A DNA stretch of 37,403 nt from Pseudacidovorax intermedius (GTDB lineage: Bacteria > Pseudomonadota > Gammaproteobacteria > Burkholderiales > Burkholderiaceae_C). Positions 17,964-26,530 of this stretch are shown here, in pieces. The stretch lies in contig NZ_LDSL01000029.1 in NCBI RefSeq assembly GCF_001476815.1, positions 1-37,403 on the forward strand, given 5' to 3'. How positions within the stretch are numbered: position 1 is the first letter of the stretch; each line of letters begins with the position of its first letter. The translations under genes were made by a program, and so were the position numbers. The notes below the pieces were generated by a model. The model was not told the DNA's origin. It worked only from the letters and a program-made list of their open reading frames with translations, and ran no database searches.

Positions 17964-18923
17964 TCAGGCGACCGGCTCGCCGCCCGGCGGCACCGAGAAG
18001 CCCTGCGCGAAGGCGCCGCGCAGCCAGTCCACGAAGGCCTCCACGGCCCGCGGCACATGCGGCGCATAGGGACGGATGGCGAACAGCTGTTCTGCGAAGG
18101 CACCCACGGGCTGCCAGTCCGGCAGCACCGCCACCAGCTTGCCGCTGCGCAGGCCGGCCTGGGCACTGAAGTCGGGCAGCAGCGCGATGCCCAGCCCGGC
18201 GAGCGCCGCATCGCGCAGGGCTTCGCTGTTGTTGGCGGCGAAGGGGCCGGCCACCGGCACGGTGATGCGTTCGGCGCCGGCCGCGGCCGGCCAGGGCAGG
18301 AACTGCCAGGCGGGCTGGTCCTGCCGCGGGTAGTACAGGCAGTCGTGGCCGGCCAGATCCGTCGGCGTGGCCGGCTCGCCGCGCCGGCGCAGGTAGGCGC
18401 GGCTGGCAACCAGCACGCTGCGGGTTTCGCACAGCAGCCAGGCGACGTGCGTCTCGGGCGGGGCGGCGCTGTGGCGGATGGCGAGGTCGAAGCCCTCCAT
18501 CGCCAGGGCGCTCAGGCGGTCGGAGAGTTCCAGCTCGATGCGCACCTCCGGGTGCGCGTTCAGGAAATCGGCCAGCCGCGGCACCAGTTGCTGCCGCGCC
18601 AGCGCCACCGGCGCCGTCACCCGCAGCCGGCCGCGGGGCACGCCGGCCAGGTCGCGCACGCCGGCGAAGCTCTGGGCGATGGCGTCGAAGGCGCCCCGGG
18701 TCTCCTCCACCAGGCGCTGGCCGGCCTCGGTCAGGCGTACGCTGCGGGTGGTGCGCTGCACCAGGGGCACGCCGGCCTCGCGCTCCAACTCGGCGATGCG
18801 CTGGCTCATGCCGGCCTTGCTCACGCCCAGGCGGCGGGCGGCCGCCGTGTAGCTGCCCTGCTGGGCGAGCACCGTCAGCCAGTGCACATGGGCCCACAGG
18901 CCTTCGATCTTGGAATGATCCAT
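17964..18923 (-). CDS. LysR-family transcriptional regulator divergent from mmsA
   Basis: I start this at MDHSKIEGLWAHVHWLTVLA (319 residues); an upstream TTG at 18950 is in frame but lies in the operator. The helix-turn-helix reads GSYTAAARRLGVSKAGMSQR and is followed by IAELEREAGVPLVQRTTRSVRLTEAG. The effector domain begins RGRLRVTAPVALARQQL. LysR regulators usually control a divergent neighbour; the neighbour is mmsA, 112 bases away, so it probably regulates valine or propionate-type catabolism. The effector is unknown. A perfect 7-base inverted repeat sits just ahead of the start codon. Confidence 0.9.
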   Translation of the reverse strand: MDHSKIEGLWAHVHWLTVLAQQGSYTAAARRLGVSKAGMSQRIAELEREAGVPLVQRTTRSVRLTEAGQRLVEETRGAFDAIAQSFAGVRDLAGVPRGRLRVTAPVALARQQLVPRLADFLNAHPEVRIELELSDRLSALAMEGFDLAIRHSAAPPETHVAWLLCETRSVLVASRAYLRRRGEPATPTDLAGHDCLYYPRQDQPAWQFLPWPAAAGAERITVPVAGPFAANNSEALRDAALAGLGIALLPDFSAQAGLRSGKLVAVLPDWQPVGAFAEQLFAIRPYAPHVPRAVEAFVDWLRGAFAQGFSVPPGGEPVA

Positions 18924-18929
18924 CGGCGC

Positions 18930-18951
18930 ATTGTTCGTCAGATTGAACAAT
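18930..18951. promoter_or_regulatory. LysR operator candidate between LysR gene and mmsA
   Basis: ATTGTTC (18930-18936) and GAACAAT (18945-18951) form a perfect inverted repeat with an eight-base spacer. It lies seven bases from the regulator's ATG and 84 bases before mmsA, the expected place for a LysR site acting on both genes. The repeat is directly visible; binding is inferred from position and form. Confidence 0.55.
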
Positions 18952-19035
18952 CAATTCAAGCTCAGCGCCTAGGCGGCCCGTGAGCACAGTCCTAGACTGC
19001 CCGCCATCCCTCCTCTTCCACCGACGAGACCACCG

Positions 19036-20553
<1,518 letters not shown>

Positions 20554-20595
20554 GAAGGTCGGCGCAAAAGGCCTTGTGAAAGGCCGGCGGATGGC

Positions 20596-20615
20596 GGTGC
20601 TACCATGGTGTTACC
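20596..20615 (+). promoter_or_regulatory. Tandem GGTGYTACC repeats before the toxin-antitoxin genes
   Basis: GGTGCTACC (20596-20604) and GGTGTTACC (20607-20615) form a direct repeat of 11-base period; each copy is itself a GGT-N3-ACC dyad. They lie 26 bases before the antitoxin ATG. Ribbon-helix-helix antitoxins bind tandem short dyads to repress their operon, so this is a candidate operator. A small GGCCTT/AAGGCC hairpin at 20570-20585 precedes it, just after mmsA. Confidence 0.4.
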
Positions 20616-20640
20616 CGATGGATGATGATTGGAGAACGCC

Positions 20641-20961
20641 ATGAGCACCACCTCTTTGAAGCTGCCGGAAGAGCTCAAGCAGACGATCCAGCAGTTCGCC
20701 GAGCAGGATCAGGTCTCGGCGCATGCCTTCATGCTGCGGACATTGCAGGACGAAGTGCGGCGGCGGCAACAGCGCGCCGAGTTTCTGGCGGACGCTCTCG
20801 CCGCGGCAGCGGAGATCGACGCTGGCGGACCGGTCTACGCCGCAGAAGACGTCTTCGACTGGCTGCACGCGCGGATATGCGCCCATGGCACCGATGAGGT
20901 GGTGCCGGAGCCGGTCCCCGTGCGGGGCCGAGGCGCGAAGCCGAAGAAAAAGGCGGCATGA
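20641..20961 (+). CDS. Antitoxin of a ParD/ParE-type toxin-antitoxin pair
   Basis: The 106-residue protein (ATG after GGAG) begins STTSLKLPEELKQTIQQFAE, matching the ribbon-helix-helix DNA-binding pattern in which the SLKLPEEL strand contacts operator DNA. The middle is a long charged helix (LQDEVRRRQQRAEFLADALA) and the C-terminal 30 residues are basic (RGRGAKPKKKAA). Such antitoxins neutralise ParE/RelE-fold toxins and repress the operon. It overlaps the toxin start as ATGA. The family is inferred from the N-terminal pattern and the partner gene. Confidence 0.78.
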   Translation: MSTTSLKLPEELKQTIQQFAEQDQVSAHAFMLRTLQDEVRRRQQRAEFLADALAAAAEIDAGGPVYAAEDVFDWLHARICAHGTDEVVPEPVPVRGRGAKPKKKAA

Positions 20962-21260
20962 GCCGGCTCGAACTGAGCCTTCGGGCGCGCAAGGACTTGC
21001 AGCGGCTGGTGGACTTCCTCTTGCCGAACGACCCGGAAGCGGCAGCAGACACCGTCAATGTGATCCGTCAGGCCCTGACTGTTCTGACGCACCAGCCGCG
21101 CATCGGCCGCCCGGCGCAGGGCCGCTTGCGCGAACTGGTCATCCAGCGTGGCAACACCGGCTATGTCGCGCTGTACCGCGTCAGCATCGATCTGGCCGAG
21201 GTGGAAGTCCTCGCCATCCGCCATCAACGCGAATCCGGCTACCACCCGGGCGATCTGTAG
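20958..21260 (+). CDS. ParE/RelE-superfamily toxin
   Basis: The 100-residue basic protein (SRLELSLRARKDLQRLVDFL) has the ParE-type pattern: an N-terminal helix pair with PEAAADTVNVIRQALTVL, then HQPRIGRPAQGRLRELVI, and the C-terminal strands GYVALYRVS and VEVLAIRHQRESGY. The closing IRHQRE is typical of ParE proteins, which poison gyrase; RelE members cut mRNA on the ribosome. The activity cannot be settled by eye. It overlaps the antitoxin by four bases and ends 63 bases before the GMC gene. Confidence 0.85.
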   Translation: MSRLELSLRARKDLQRLVDFLLPNDPEAAADTVNVIRQALTVLTHQPRIGRPAQGRLRELVIQRGNTGYVALYRVSIDLAEVEVLAIRHQRESGYHPGDL

Positions 21261-21323
21261 CGCCCCACTCACCCCCTTTTTCGCCACCCGCACAAGGCCC
21301 GCTAGAGGCCCAGGAGACAACCC

Positions 21324-23003
21324 GTGAGCGACACCACCTTCGACTACATCGTCATCGGCGCCGGCACTGCCGGCGCGCTGATGGCCAACCGCCTGAGCGC
21401 CGAGCGCGGCCACCGCGTGCTGCTGCTGGAGGCCGGCCGCAAGGACGACTACCACTGGATCCACATCCCGGTCGGCTACCTCTACTGCATCGGCAACCCG
21501 CGCACCGACTGGCTCTACCAGACCGAGCCCGACGCCGGCCTCAACGGCCGCGTGCTGCGCTATCCGCGCGGCAAGACGCTGGGCGGCTCTTCCAGCATCA
21601 ACGGCATGATCTACATGCGCGGCCAGGCGCGCGACTACGACGGCTGGGCGCAAATCACCGGCGACGACACCTGGCGCTGGGACAACGTCCTGCCCGCCTT
21701 CAGGCAGCACGAGGACCACTACCTGGGCGACCCCGGCCAGCCCGGCGCCACCGATCCCGACTTCGCCCGCTTCCACGGCCACGGCGGCGAATGGCGCGTG
21801 GAGAAGCAGCGCCTGCGCTGGGACATCCTCGACGCCTTCGCGCAGGCCGCGCAGGAGGCCGGCATTCCGCATTCCACCGACTTCAACCGCGGCAGCAACG
21901 AGGGCGTCGGCTACTTCCAGGTCAACCAGAAAGCCGGCTGGCGCTGGAACACGGCCAAGGCCTTCCTGCGGCCCACCTGCTTCGGCCGGCCCAACTTCGA
22001 GCTGTGGACCGGCGCGCAGGTGGCGCGGCTGCTGATCGAGGCCACGCCCGAGGGCGGGCGCCGCTGCACCGGCGCGCGCGTGTGGAACGGCCAGGAGATG
22101 GTGGACGTGCACGCCACGCGCGAGGTGATCCTGTGCGCCGGCGCCATCGGCTCGCCGCAGATCCTGCAGCTGTCGGGCATCGGCCCGGCCGACGTTCTCC
22201 ACGCGCACGGCATCGAGGTGCAGGCCGACCTGCCCGGCGTGGGCGCCAACCTGCAGGACCACCTGCAGATCCGCGCCGTGTTCAAGATCAACGGCGCGCC
22301 GACGTTGAACGTGCTGGCGTCCAGCCTGGTGGGCAAGGCGCGCATCGGGCTGGAATACGTGCTGCGCCGCAGCGGCCCGATGAGCATGGCGCCCTCGCAG
22401 CTGGGCGCCTTCACCCGCAGCACGCCCGAGCGGCCCTGGCCCAACATCCAGTACCACGTGCAGCCCCTCTCGCTGGACGCCTTCGGCGATCCGCTGCACA
22501 GCTTTCCGGCCTTCACGGCCAGCGTGTGCAACCTGAATCCGACCAGCCGCGGCACGGTGCGGCTGAAGACGCCGCGCTTCGAGGATGCGCCGGCCATCGC
22601 CCCCAACTACCTCTCCACCGACGAGGACCGGCAGGTGGCGGCCGATTCGCTGCGCGTGACGCGCCGCATCGCCGCCCAGCCGGCGCTGGCCCGCTACCAG
22701 CCGCAGGAATGGAAGCCGGGACCGCAGTACGAGAGCGACGAGGACCTGGCCCGCCTGGCCGGCGACATCGCGACGACGATCTTCCACCCGGTGGGCACCG
22801 CGCGCATGGGCGCCGATGGCGATGCGGGCGCGGTACTGGACGCGCACCTGCGGGTGCGCGACGGCCGCGGCGGGCGCATCGCCGGCCTGCGCGTGGTGGA
22901 CGCGAGCGCCATGCCCACCATCACCAGCGGCAACACCAACAGCCCGACGCTGATGATTGCGGAGAAGGCGGCCGGCTGGGTGCGCGAGGCGGCGCGGGGC
23001 TGA
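21324..23003 (+). CDS. GMC-family FAD-dependent oxidoreductase (choline dehydrogenase-like)
   Basis: The 559-residue protein starts with GTG after AGGAG. The FAD-binding motif is IVIGAGTAGALMANRLS (about residues 10-26), the first GMC signature is GKTLGGSSSINGMIYMRG, the second is GAIGSPQILQLSGIGP, and the C-terminal HPVGTARMG carries the catalytic histidine and is followed by RVVDASAMPTITSGNTNSPT. Such enzymes oxidise alcohols, choline-like in annotation but diverse in substrate. Following mmsA (with a toxin-antitoxin pair between) it may feed an aldehyde into the same catabolic route; that is inference. Confidence 0.92.
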   Translation: MSDTTFDYIVIGAGTAGALMANRLSAERGHRVLLLEAGRKDDYHWIHIPVGYLYCIGNPRTDWLYQTEPDAGLNGRVLRYPRGKTLGGSSSINGMIYMRGQARDYDGWAQITGDDTWRWDNVLPAFRQHEDHYLGDPGQPGATDPDFARFHGHGGEWRVEKQRLRWDILDAFAQAAQEAGIPHSTDFNRGSNEGVGYFQVNQKAGWRWNTAKAFLRPTCFGRPNFELWTGAQVARLLIEATPEGGRRCTGARVWNGQEMVDVHATREVILCAGAIGSPQILQLSGIGPADVLHAHGIEVQADLPGVGANLQDHLQIRAVFKINGAPTLNVLASSLVGKARIGLEYVLRRSGPMSMAPSQLGAFTRSTPERPWPNIQYHVQPLSLDAFGDPLHSFPAFTASVCNLNPTSRGTVRLKTPRFEDAPAIAPNYLSTDEDRQVAADSLRVTRRIAAQPALARYQPQEWKPGPQYESDEDLARLAGDIATTIFHPVGTARMGADGDAGAVLDAHLRVRDGRGGRIAGLRVVDASAMPTITSGNTNSPTLMIAEKAAGWVREAARG

Positions 23004-23093
23004 GCCAGCGGCCCTCGTTCGCTGAGGCGCCAGCCGCAGAACCGATGTCCGCCAAGCGCCGATGCGAAGCCCGCCACTGCAACTGCCACCCCG

Positions 23094-24722
23094 TCACGCC
23101 GCCCGCGCTGCCGCCTGCCCAGCCAGGTGCCCGCGGGTGAAGGCCTCCTCGAAGATCGAATAGCCCGACCAGTCCGCATGCGCGAAGTGCAGCAGCCCGG
23201 CTTGCACTGAGCCACCCGGCGCGAGCCGCGCCAGGCGCGCGCGCAGGCCCGGCGCGGGCACGGCCATGGCATGGCCGTAGCGCATGATGGCCAGCCGCGT
23301 CGCACGCTCGGCCAGGTCGGGATGCGGCACCGACAGCTCGGCCAGCAGTTCGTCGCGCCAAGCCTCCCAGGGCCGCTCGGCCAGCAGGCGGCGGCCGTCG
23401 CCGCCGTCGAATTCGCTCGGGCCCAGCGGGCGGTACCAGCTCAGGACCGTGGGCGCGGGCGTCGGGTCCAGTCGCTGGTGGCCCGCATCCACGTAGCCCA
23501 GGCCGCGCGTGCCGTAAACCACGTTGTCCCAGCTGGGCGCCGCGCCCGGCCGGTCACGCAGGGGCGAGGACAGGTGAAGGTTGGCCACCAGCCAGGGCGA
23601 ATACGTCAGCCCGGCCGCGAGTTCGGTCAGGAAGGCCGGCGGCGATGCCACCACGCGCGCCGCGACGAAGGCCGGCAGCGCGACGATGCACTGCGCGGCC
23701 TGCCACCGCACCCGCTGCTGCGACGCGGCGTCCCAGGCATCGACGACCACGCCGTTGCGGGTGTCGGCGATGGCCAGCACCACCTGCCCGGTGTGCAGCC
23801 GGCCCGCGAGCGGCGCAGCCAGGCGGCGCGTGAGCCAGGCATTGCCCTCGGGCCAGGTCAGCACCGCCTCGCGCTCCGCGTCGAGGCCGTCGTCCGGCGC
23901 ATGGAAGCCGTGGCGGCTGGCGAAGTAGTGCAGGCCCGCCCAGGCCGAGACCTGGGCCAGGCCCGCGCCGTAGTCGTCGCGGCAGCAGTAGCCGAGGTAC
24001 CAGCGCAGGTGCGGATCATGAAGGGCCTCGGCATCCAGCCAGGCGGCGAAGCTGGGGCGGTCCAGGTCGGCCAGCAGCGCCGACGGGGCGGCGCGCAGCG
24101 TCGGGATGGCGAAATGCGCGGCGCGGCGAAGCGCCTCGACCTTCTGCGCGAAGCGCCGGTACTGCGCCAGCGTGCCCGCCCCGACGCCGTGCAGCGGCAG
24201 CAGCCCCTCCTGCCATTCGCCCTGGAAGAAGAGCCGCTCCTGCGGGCTGTGGCACAGGTGGCGCTCGTCGTAGACCCAGCGGCCGGCTTCGCGGCGGCGC
24301 AGGCCAAGTTCTTCCAGCAACTCCTGCACCTCGCGCGCATCGTCGCCGGGCACCGGCAGGTAGTGCGCGCCCAGCGGGCAGGCCAGGCCGCCGACCTGGC
24401 CGCCGCGGGCGTTGCCGCCGGCCTCGTCCTCCAGTTCGAGCAGGGCGAAGTCGTCGATGCCGGCCTGGCGCAAGGCGCGTGCCGCCGCCAGCCCGGCGAC
24501 GCCGCCGCCGGTAATCAGTACGCGGGTGCGACGCTCCTTCGCCACCGGCTGCGAGGCCCAGCGGCCGTCACGCAGAGCATGGCCGCGTGCCATGTCGATG
24601 CCGGCGAAGCCGCCCTCCAGGCCGGGCGCCTCGCGACCGCAGCCCGCCAGCCAAGCCGGCAGCGCGACCGCGGCTGCCCCCGCGGCAGAGGCCCCGACGA
24701 AGCGCCGGCGGCTGCCGCTCAA
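23094..24722 (-). CDS. FAD-dependent amine oxidase-like protein, predicted Tat lipoprotein (TTG start)
   Basis: I start it at the TTG at 24722, which overlaps the spermidine synthase stop as TTGA; the open frame upstream is antisense noise. The N-terminus (SGSRRRFVGASA, then AAAVALPAWLAGC) has a twin-arginine motif, hydrophobic stretch and lipobox LAGC, so the product should be exported folded with its FAD and anchored by lipid. The dinucleotide motif ITGGGVAGLAAARALRQAG and ELEDEAGGNARGG mark a flavin amine oxidase-like oxidoreductase (542 residues). Last gene of the polyamine-linked operon; polyamine oxidation is tempting but unproven. Confidence 0.82.
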   Translation of the reverse strand: MSGSRRRFVGASAAGAAAVALPAWLAGCGREAPGLEGGFAGIDMARGHALRDGRWASQPVAKERRTRVLITGGGVAGLAAARALRQAGIDDFALLELEDEAGGNARGGQVGGLACPLGAHYLPVPGDDAREVQELLEELGLRRREAGRWVYDERHLCHSPQERLFFQGEWQEGLLPLHGVGAGTLAQYRRFAQKVEALRRAAHFAIPTLRAAPSALLADLDRPSFAAWLDAEALHDPHLRWYLGYCCRDDYGAGLAQVSAWAGLHYFASRHGFHAPDDGLDAEREAVLTWPEGNAWLTRRLAAPLAGRLHTGQVVLAIADTRNGVVVDAWDAASQQRVRWQAAQCIVALPAFVAARVVASPPAFLTELAAGLTYSPWLVANLHLSSPLRDRPGAAPSWDNVVYGTRGLGYVDAGHQRLDPTPAPTVLSWYRPLGPSEFDGGDGRRLLAERPWEAWRDELLAELSVPHPDLAERATRLAIMRYGHAMAVPAPGLRARLARLAPGGSVQAGLLHFAHADWSGYSIFEEAFTRGHLAGQAAARAA

Positions 24723-26275
24723 TGGCCGCTGACCTTGCCCCATTCCTGCTCGTAGGTATGCACCAGCACCTGGTTCGACAGCCGGTTCACCTCCGCCGGC
24801 ACGCGCGCCATGTCCCGCGGAAAGTCGAACAGCAGCGGCAGCGTGTCCGGCGACAGAAAGCGCAGGCCCTCCGGCAGCGCCGTCGGCATGCGCCAGGGCC
24901 GCCGGCTGGCGATCACGAAGCCCCATTCGCCGAAGCTGGGCACGTGCGCGTGGTAGGGCATGGCCGTGAGGCCGGCGGCCTCGATGGTCTGCACCACCGT
25001 CCAGAAGCTGCGCCGCGCCACCAGCGGCGAGGTGGTCTGCACCACCGCATAGCCGCTGGCCGCGAGGCGCTGCGACAGCAGGGCATAGAAGCTCTGCGTG
25101 TAGAGCTTGCCGATGGCGAAGTTGGTGGGGTCGGGAAAGTCCACCACGATCACGTCGTAGAAGCCGTCGTCGCCCGCCGGCGGCGGCTGCTGGAGCCACT
25201 GGAAGGCATCGGTGTTGACGATGCGCAGCTTCGGCGAGCGCAGCGACTGGCCGTTGAGCGCCGCCAGTTGCGCATGGTCGCGGAACAGCGCGGTCATGTT
25301 CGGGTCCAGCTCGACCAGCGTGACCTGCTCGACCGACGGGTACTTGAGGATCTCGCGCACCGCCATGCCGTCGCCGCCGCCGAGAACAGCCACGCGCCGC
25401 GGCGCGCCGTGGGCAGCCATGGCGGGATGCACCAGCGCCTCGTGGTAGCGGTACTCGTCGCGCTCGGCGAACTGCAGGTTGCCGTTGAGGAAGAGCCGGT
25501 GCCCTGCATTGCCGCGCGTGACCACGATGCGCTGGTAGGGCGAGCTGGCCGCGAAGACGATGTTCTCCTGGTAGAGCCGGTCTTCCGCCAGACTGTTGAT
25601 GCGCTCCGCCAGAACGAAGGCCACGGCCAGCGCGGCCAGCGTCAGCACGCAGGCGGCGGCATGCGCGCCGAAGCGCCGCAGCTCGTGCCGGAACAGCCAC
25701 AGCGCCCACACGCCCACCGCGGCGTTCATCAGCCCGAAGAGCAGCCCCGTGCGCACCATGCCCAGCTGCGGCACCAGCACCAGCGGAAAGGCCACCGACA
25801 CGGCGAGCGCGCCCAGGTAGTCGAAGGTGAGCACCTGCGAGACCAGGTCCTTGAGCTGGATGTCGCGCCGCAGGATGCGCATGACCAGCGGAATCTCCAG
25901 CCCCACCAGCGTGCCCACCGCCAGCACGCCGCCGTACAGCAGCAGGCGGAAGGCGCCGGGCACGTAGGCATTGGCCAGGAAGAGCATCGCCGGCAGGCAG
26001 CCGCCCACCAGCGCCACCAGCAGCTCGATGCGCAGGAAATGCGCGGGCAACTGCCGCTCGAAGTAGCGCGACAGCCAGGAGCCCACGCCCATCGCGAACA
26101 GGTAGACGCCGATGACGGTAGAGAACTGCAGCACCGAGTCGCCCAGCACGTACGAACTGAGCGCCGCCGCGCTGAGTTCGTACACCAGCCCGCAGGCCGC
26201 CACCACGAAGACGCTGGCCAGCAGCGACACCGCCACCGGGGACGGCGCGCGCGCTTCGATCGCGGTGGTGCTCAA
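24719..26275 (-). CDS. Spermidine synthase with N-terminal membrane domain (TTG start)
   Basis: The 518-residue protein starts with TTG at 26275, overlapping the DUF350 stop as TTGA. Residues about 12-225 contain around seven membrane helices (LASVFVVAACGLVYELSAAA, ALSSYVLGDSVLQFSTVIG and onward). The C-terminal part is an aminopropyltransferase: LNGNLQFAERDEYRYHEALV, the decarboxylated-SAM site VLGGGDGMAVREIL and VELDPNM, and the catalytic DFPDPTNFAIGKLYT. This is the COG4262-type fusion. It would transfer aminopropyl groups to putrescine or a similar amine at the membrane. No speD is in the window. Confidence 0.9.
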   Translation of the reverse strand: MSTTAIEARAPSPVAVSLLASVFVVAACGLVYELSAAALSSYVLGDSVLQFSTVIGVYLFAMGVGSWLSRYFERQLPAHFLRIELLVALVGGCLPAMLFLANAYVPGAFRLLLYGGVLAVGTLVGLEIPLVMRILRRDIQLKDLVSQVLTFDYLGALAVSVAFPLVLVPQLGMVRTGLLFGLMNAAVGVWALWLFRHELRRFGAHAAACVLTLAALAVAFVLAERINSLAEDRLYQENIVFAASSPYQRIVVTRGNAGHRLFLNGNLQFAERDEYRYHEALVHPAMAAHGAPRRVAVLGGGDGMAVREILKYPSVEQVTLVELDPNMTALFRDHAQLAALNGQSLRSPKLRIVNTDAFQWLQQPPPAGDDGFYDVIVVDFPDPTNFAIGKLYTQSFYALLSQRLAASGYAVVQTTSPLVARRSFWTVVQTIEAAGLTAMPYHAHVPSFGEWGFVIASRRPWRMPTALPEGLRFLSPDTLPLLFDFPRDMARVPAEVNRLSNQVLVHTYEQEWGKVSGH

Positions 26276-26493
26276 TGGATCGCTGCAGCCACGATGATGG
26301 AGATGCCCAAGCACATGGCCGCGACGACCAGCGCCAGCGCCCGGTTCTGCTTCTCGACGATCTCGGCCCACAGGTCGTAGGGCGTGATCTTGTCGATGAT
26401 GACGAAGGCCACCCAGAACACGACGATGCCGATCAGGGCATACAGCAGGGTGCCCGCGATGGACACGGGATGGAGCCAGTCGAATTTCGCCAT
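26272..26493 (-). CDS. DUF350 small membrane protein (YjfL-like)
   Basis: The 73-residue protein starts MAKFDWLHPVSIAGTLLYAL with a GGAG site. It has two membrane helices (IAGTLLYALIGIVVFWVAFV and ALALVVAAMCLGISIIVAAA) separated by IDKITPYDLWAEIVEKQN, which matches DUF350. The function of this family is unknown; it is repeatedly found near spermidine synthase and DUF4178 genes. It lies 37 bases after DUF4178 and overlaps the next start by four bases. Confidence 0.85.
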   Translation of the reverse strand: MAKFDWLHPVSIAGTLLYALIGIVVFWVAFVIIDKITPYDLWAEIVEKQNRALALVVAAMCLGISIIVAAAIH

Positions 26494-26530
26494 GCGTCTC
26501 TCCTCGAAGGTGTGATGGTGGAGGCGTCGC

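Noticed and set aside
18924-18950. TTG start at 18950 for the LysR gene
   Set aside because: It would place the operator dyad inside the coding sequence; the ATG at 18923 begins directly before the helix-turn-helix domain.
20835-22847. 670-residue minus-strand ORF
   Set aside because: Shadow of the toxin and GMC oxidoreductase genes; low-complexity Ala/Gly/Val/His composition without motifs.
24723-25709. N-terminal part of an 871-residue frame ahead of the flavoprotein
   Set aside because: This part runs in a different frame within the spermidine synthase gene and shows no flavoprotein motifs; the signal sequence begins at the TTG at 24722.
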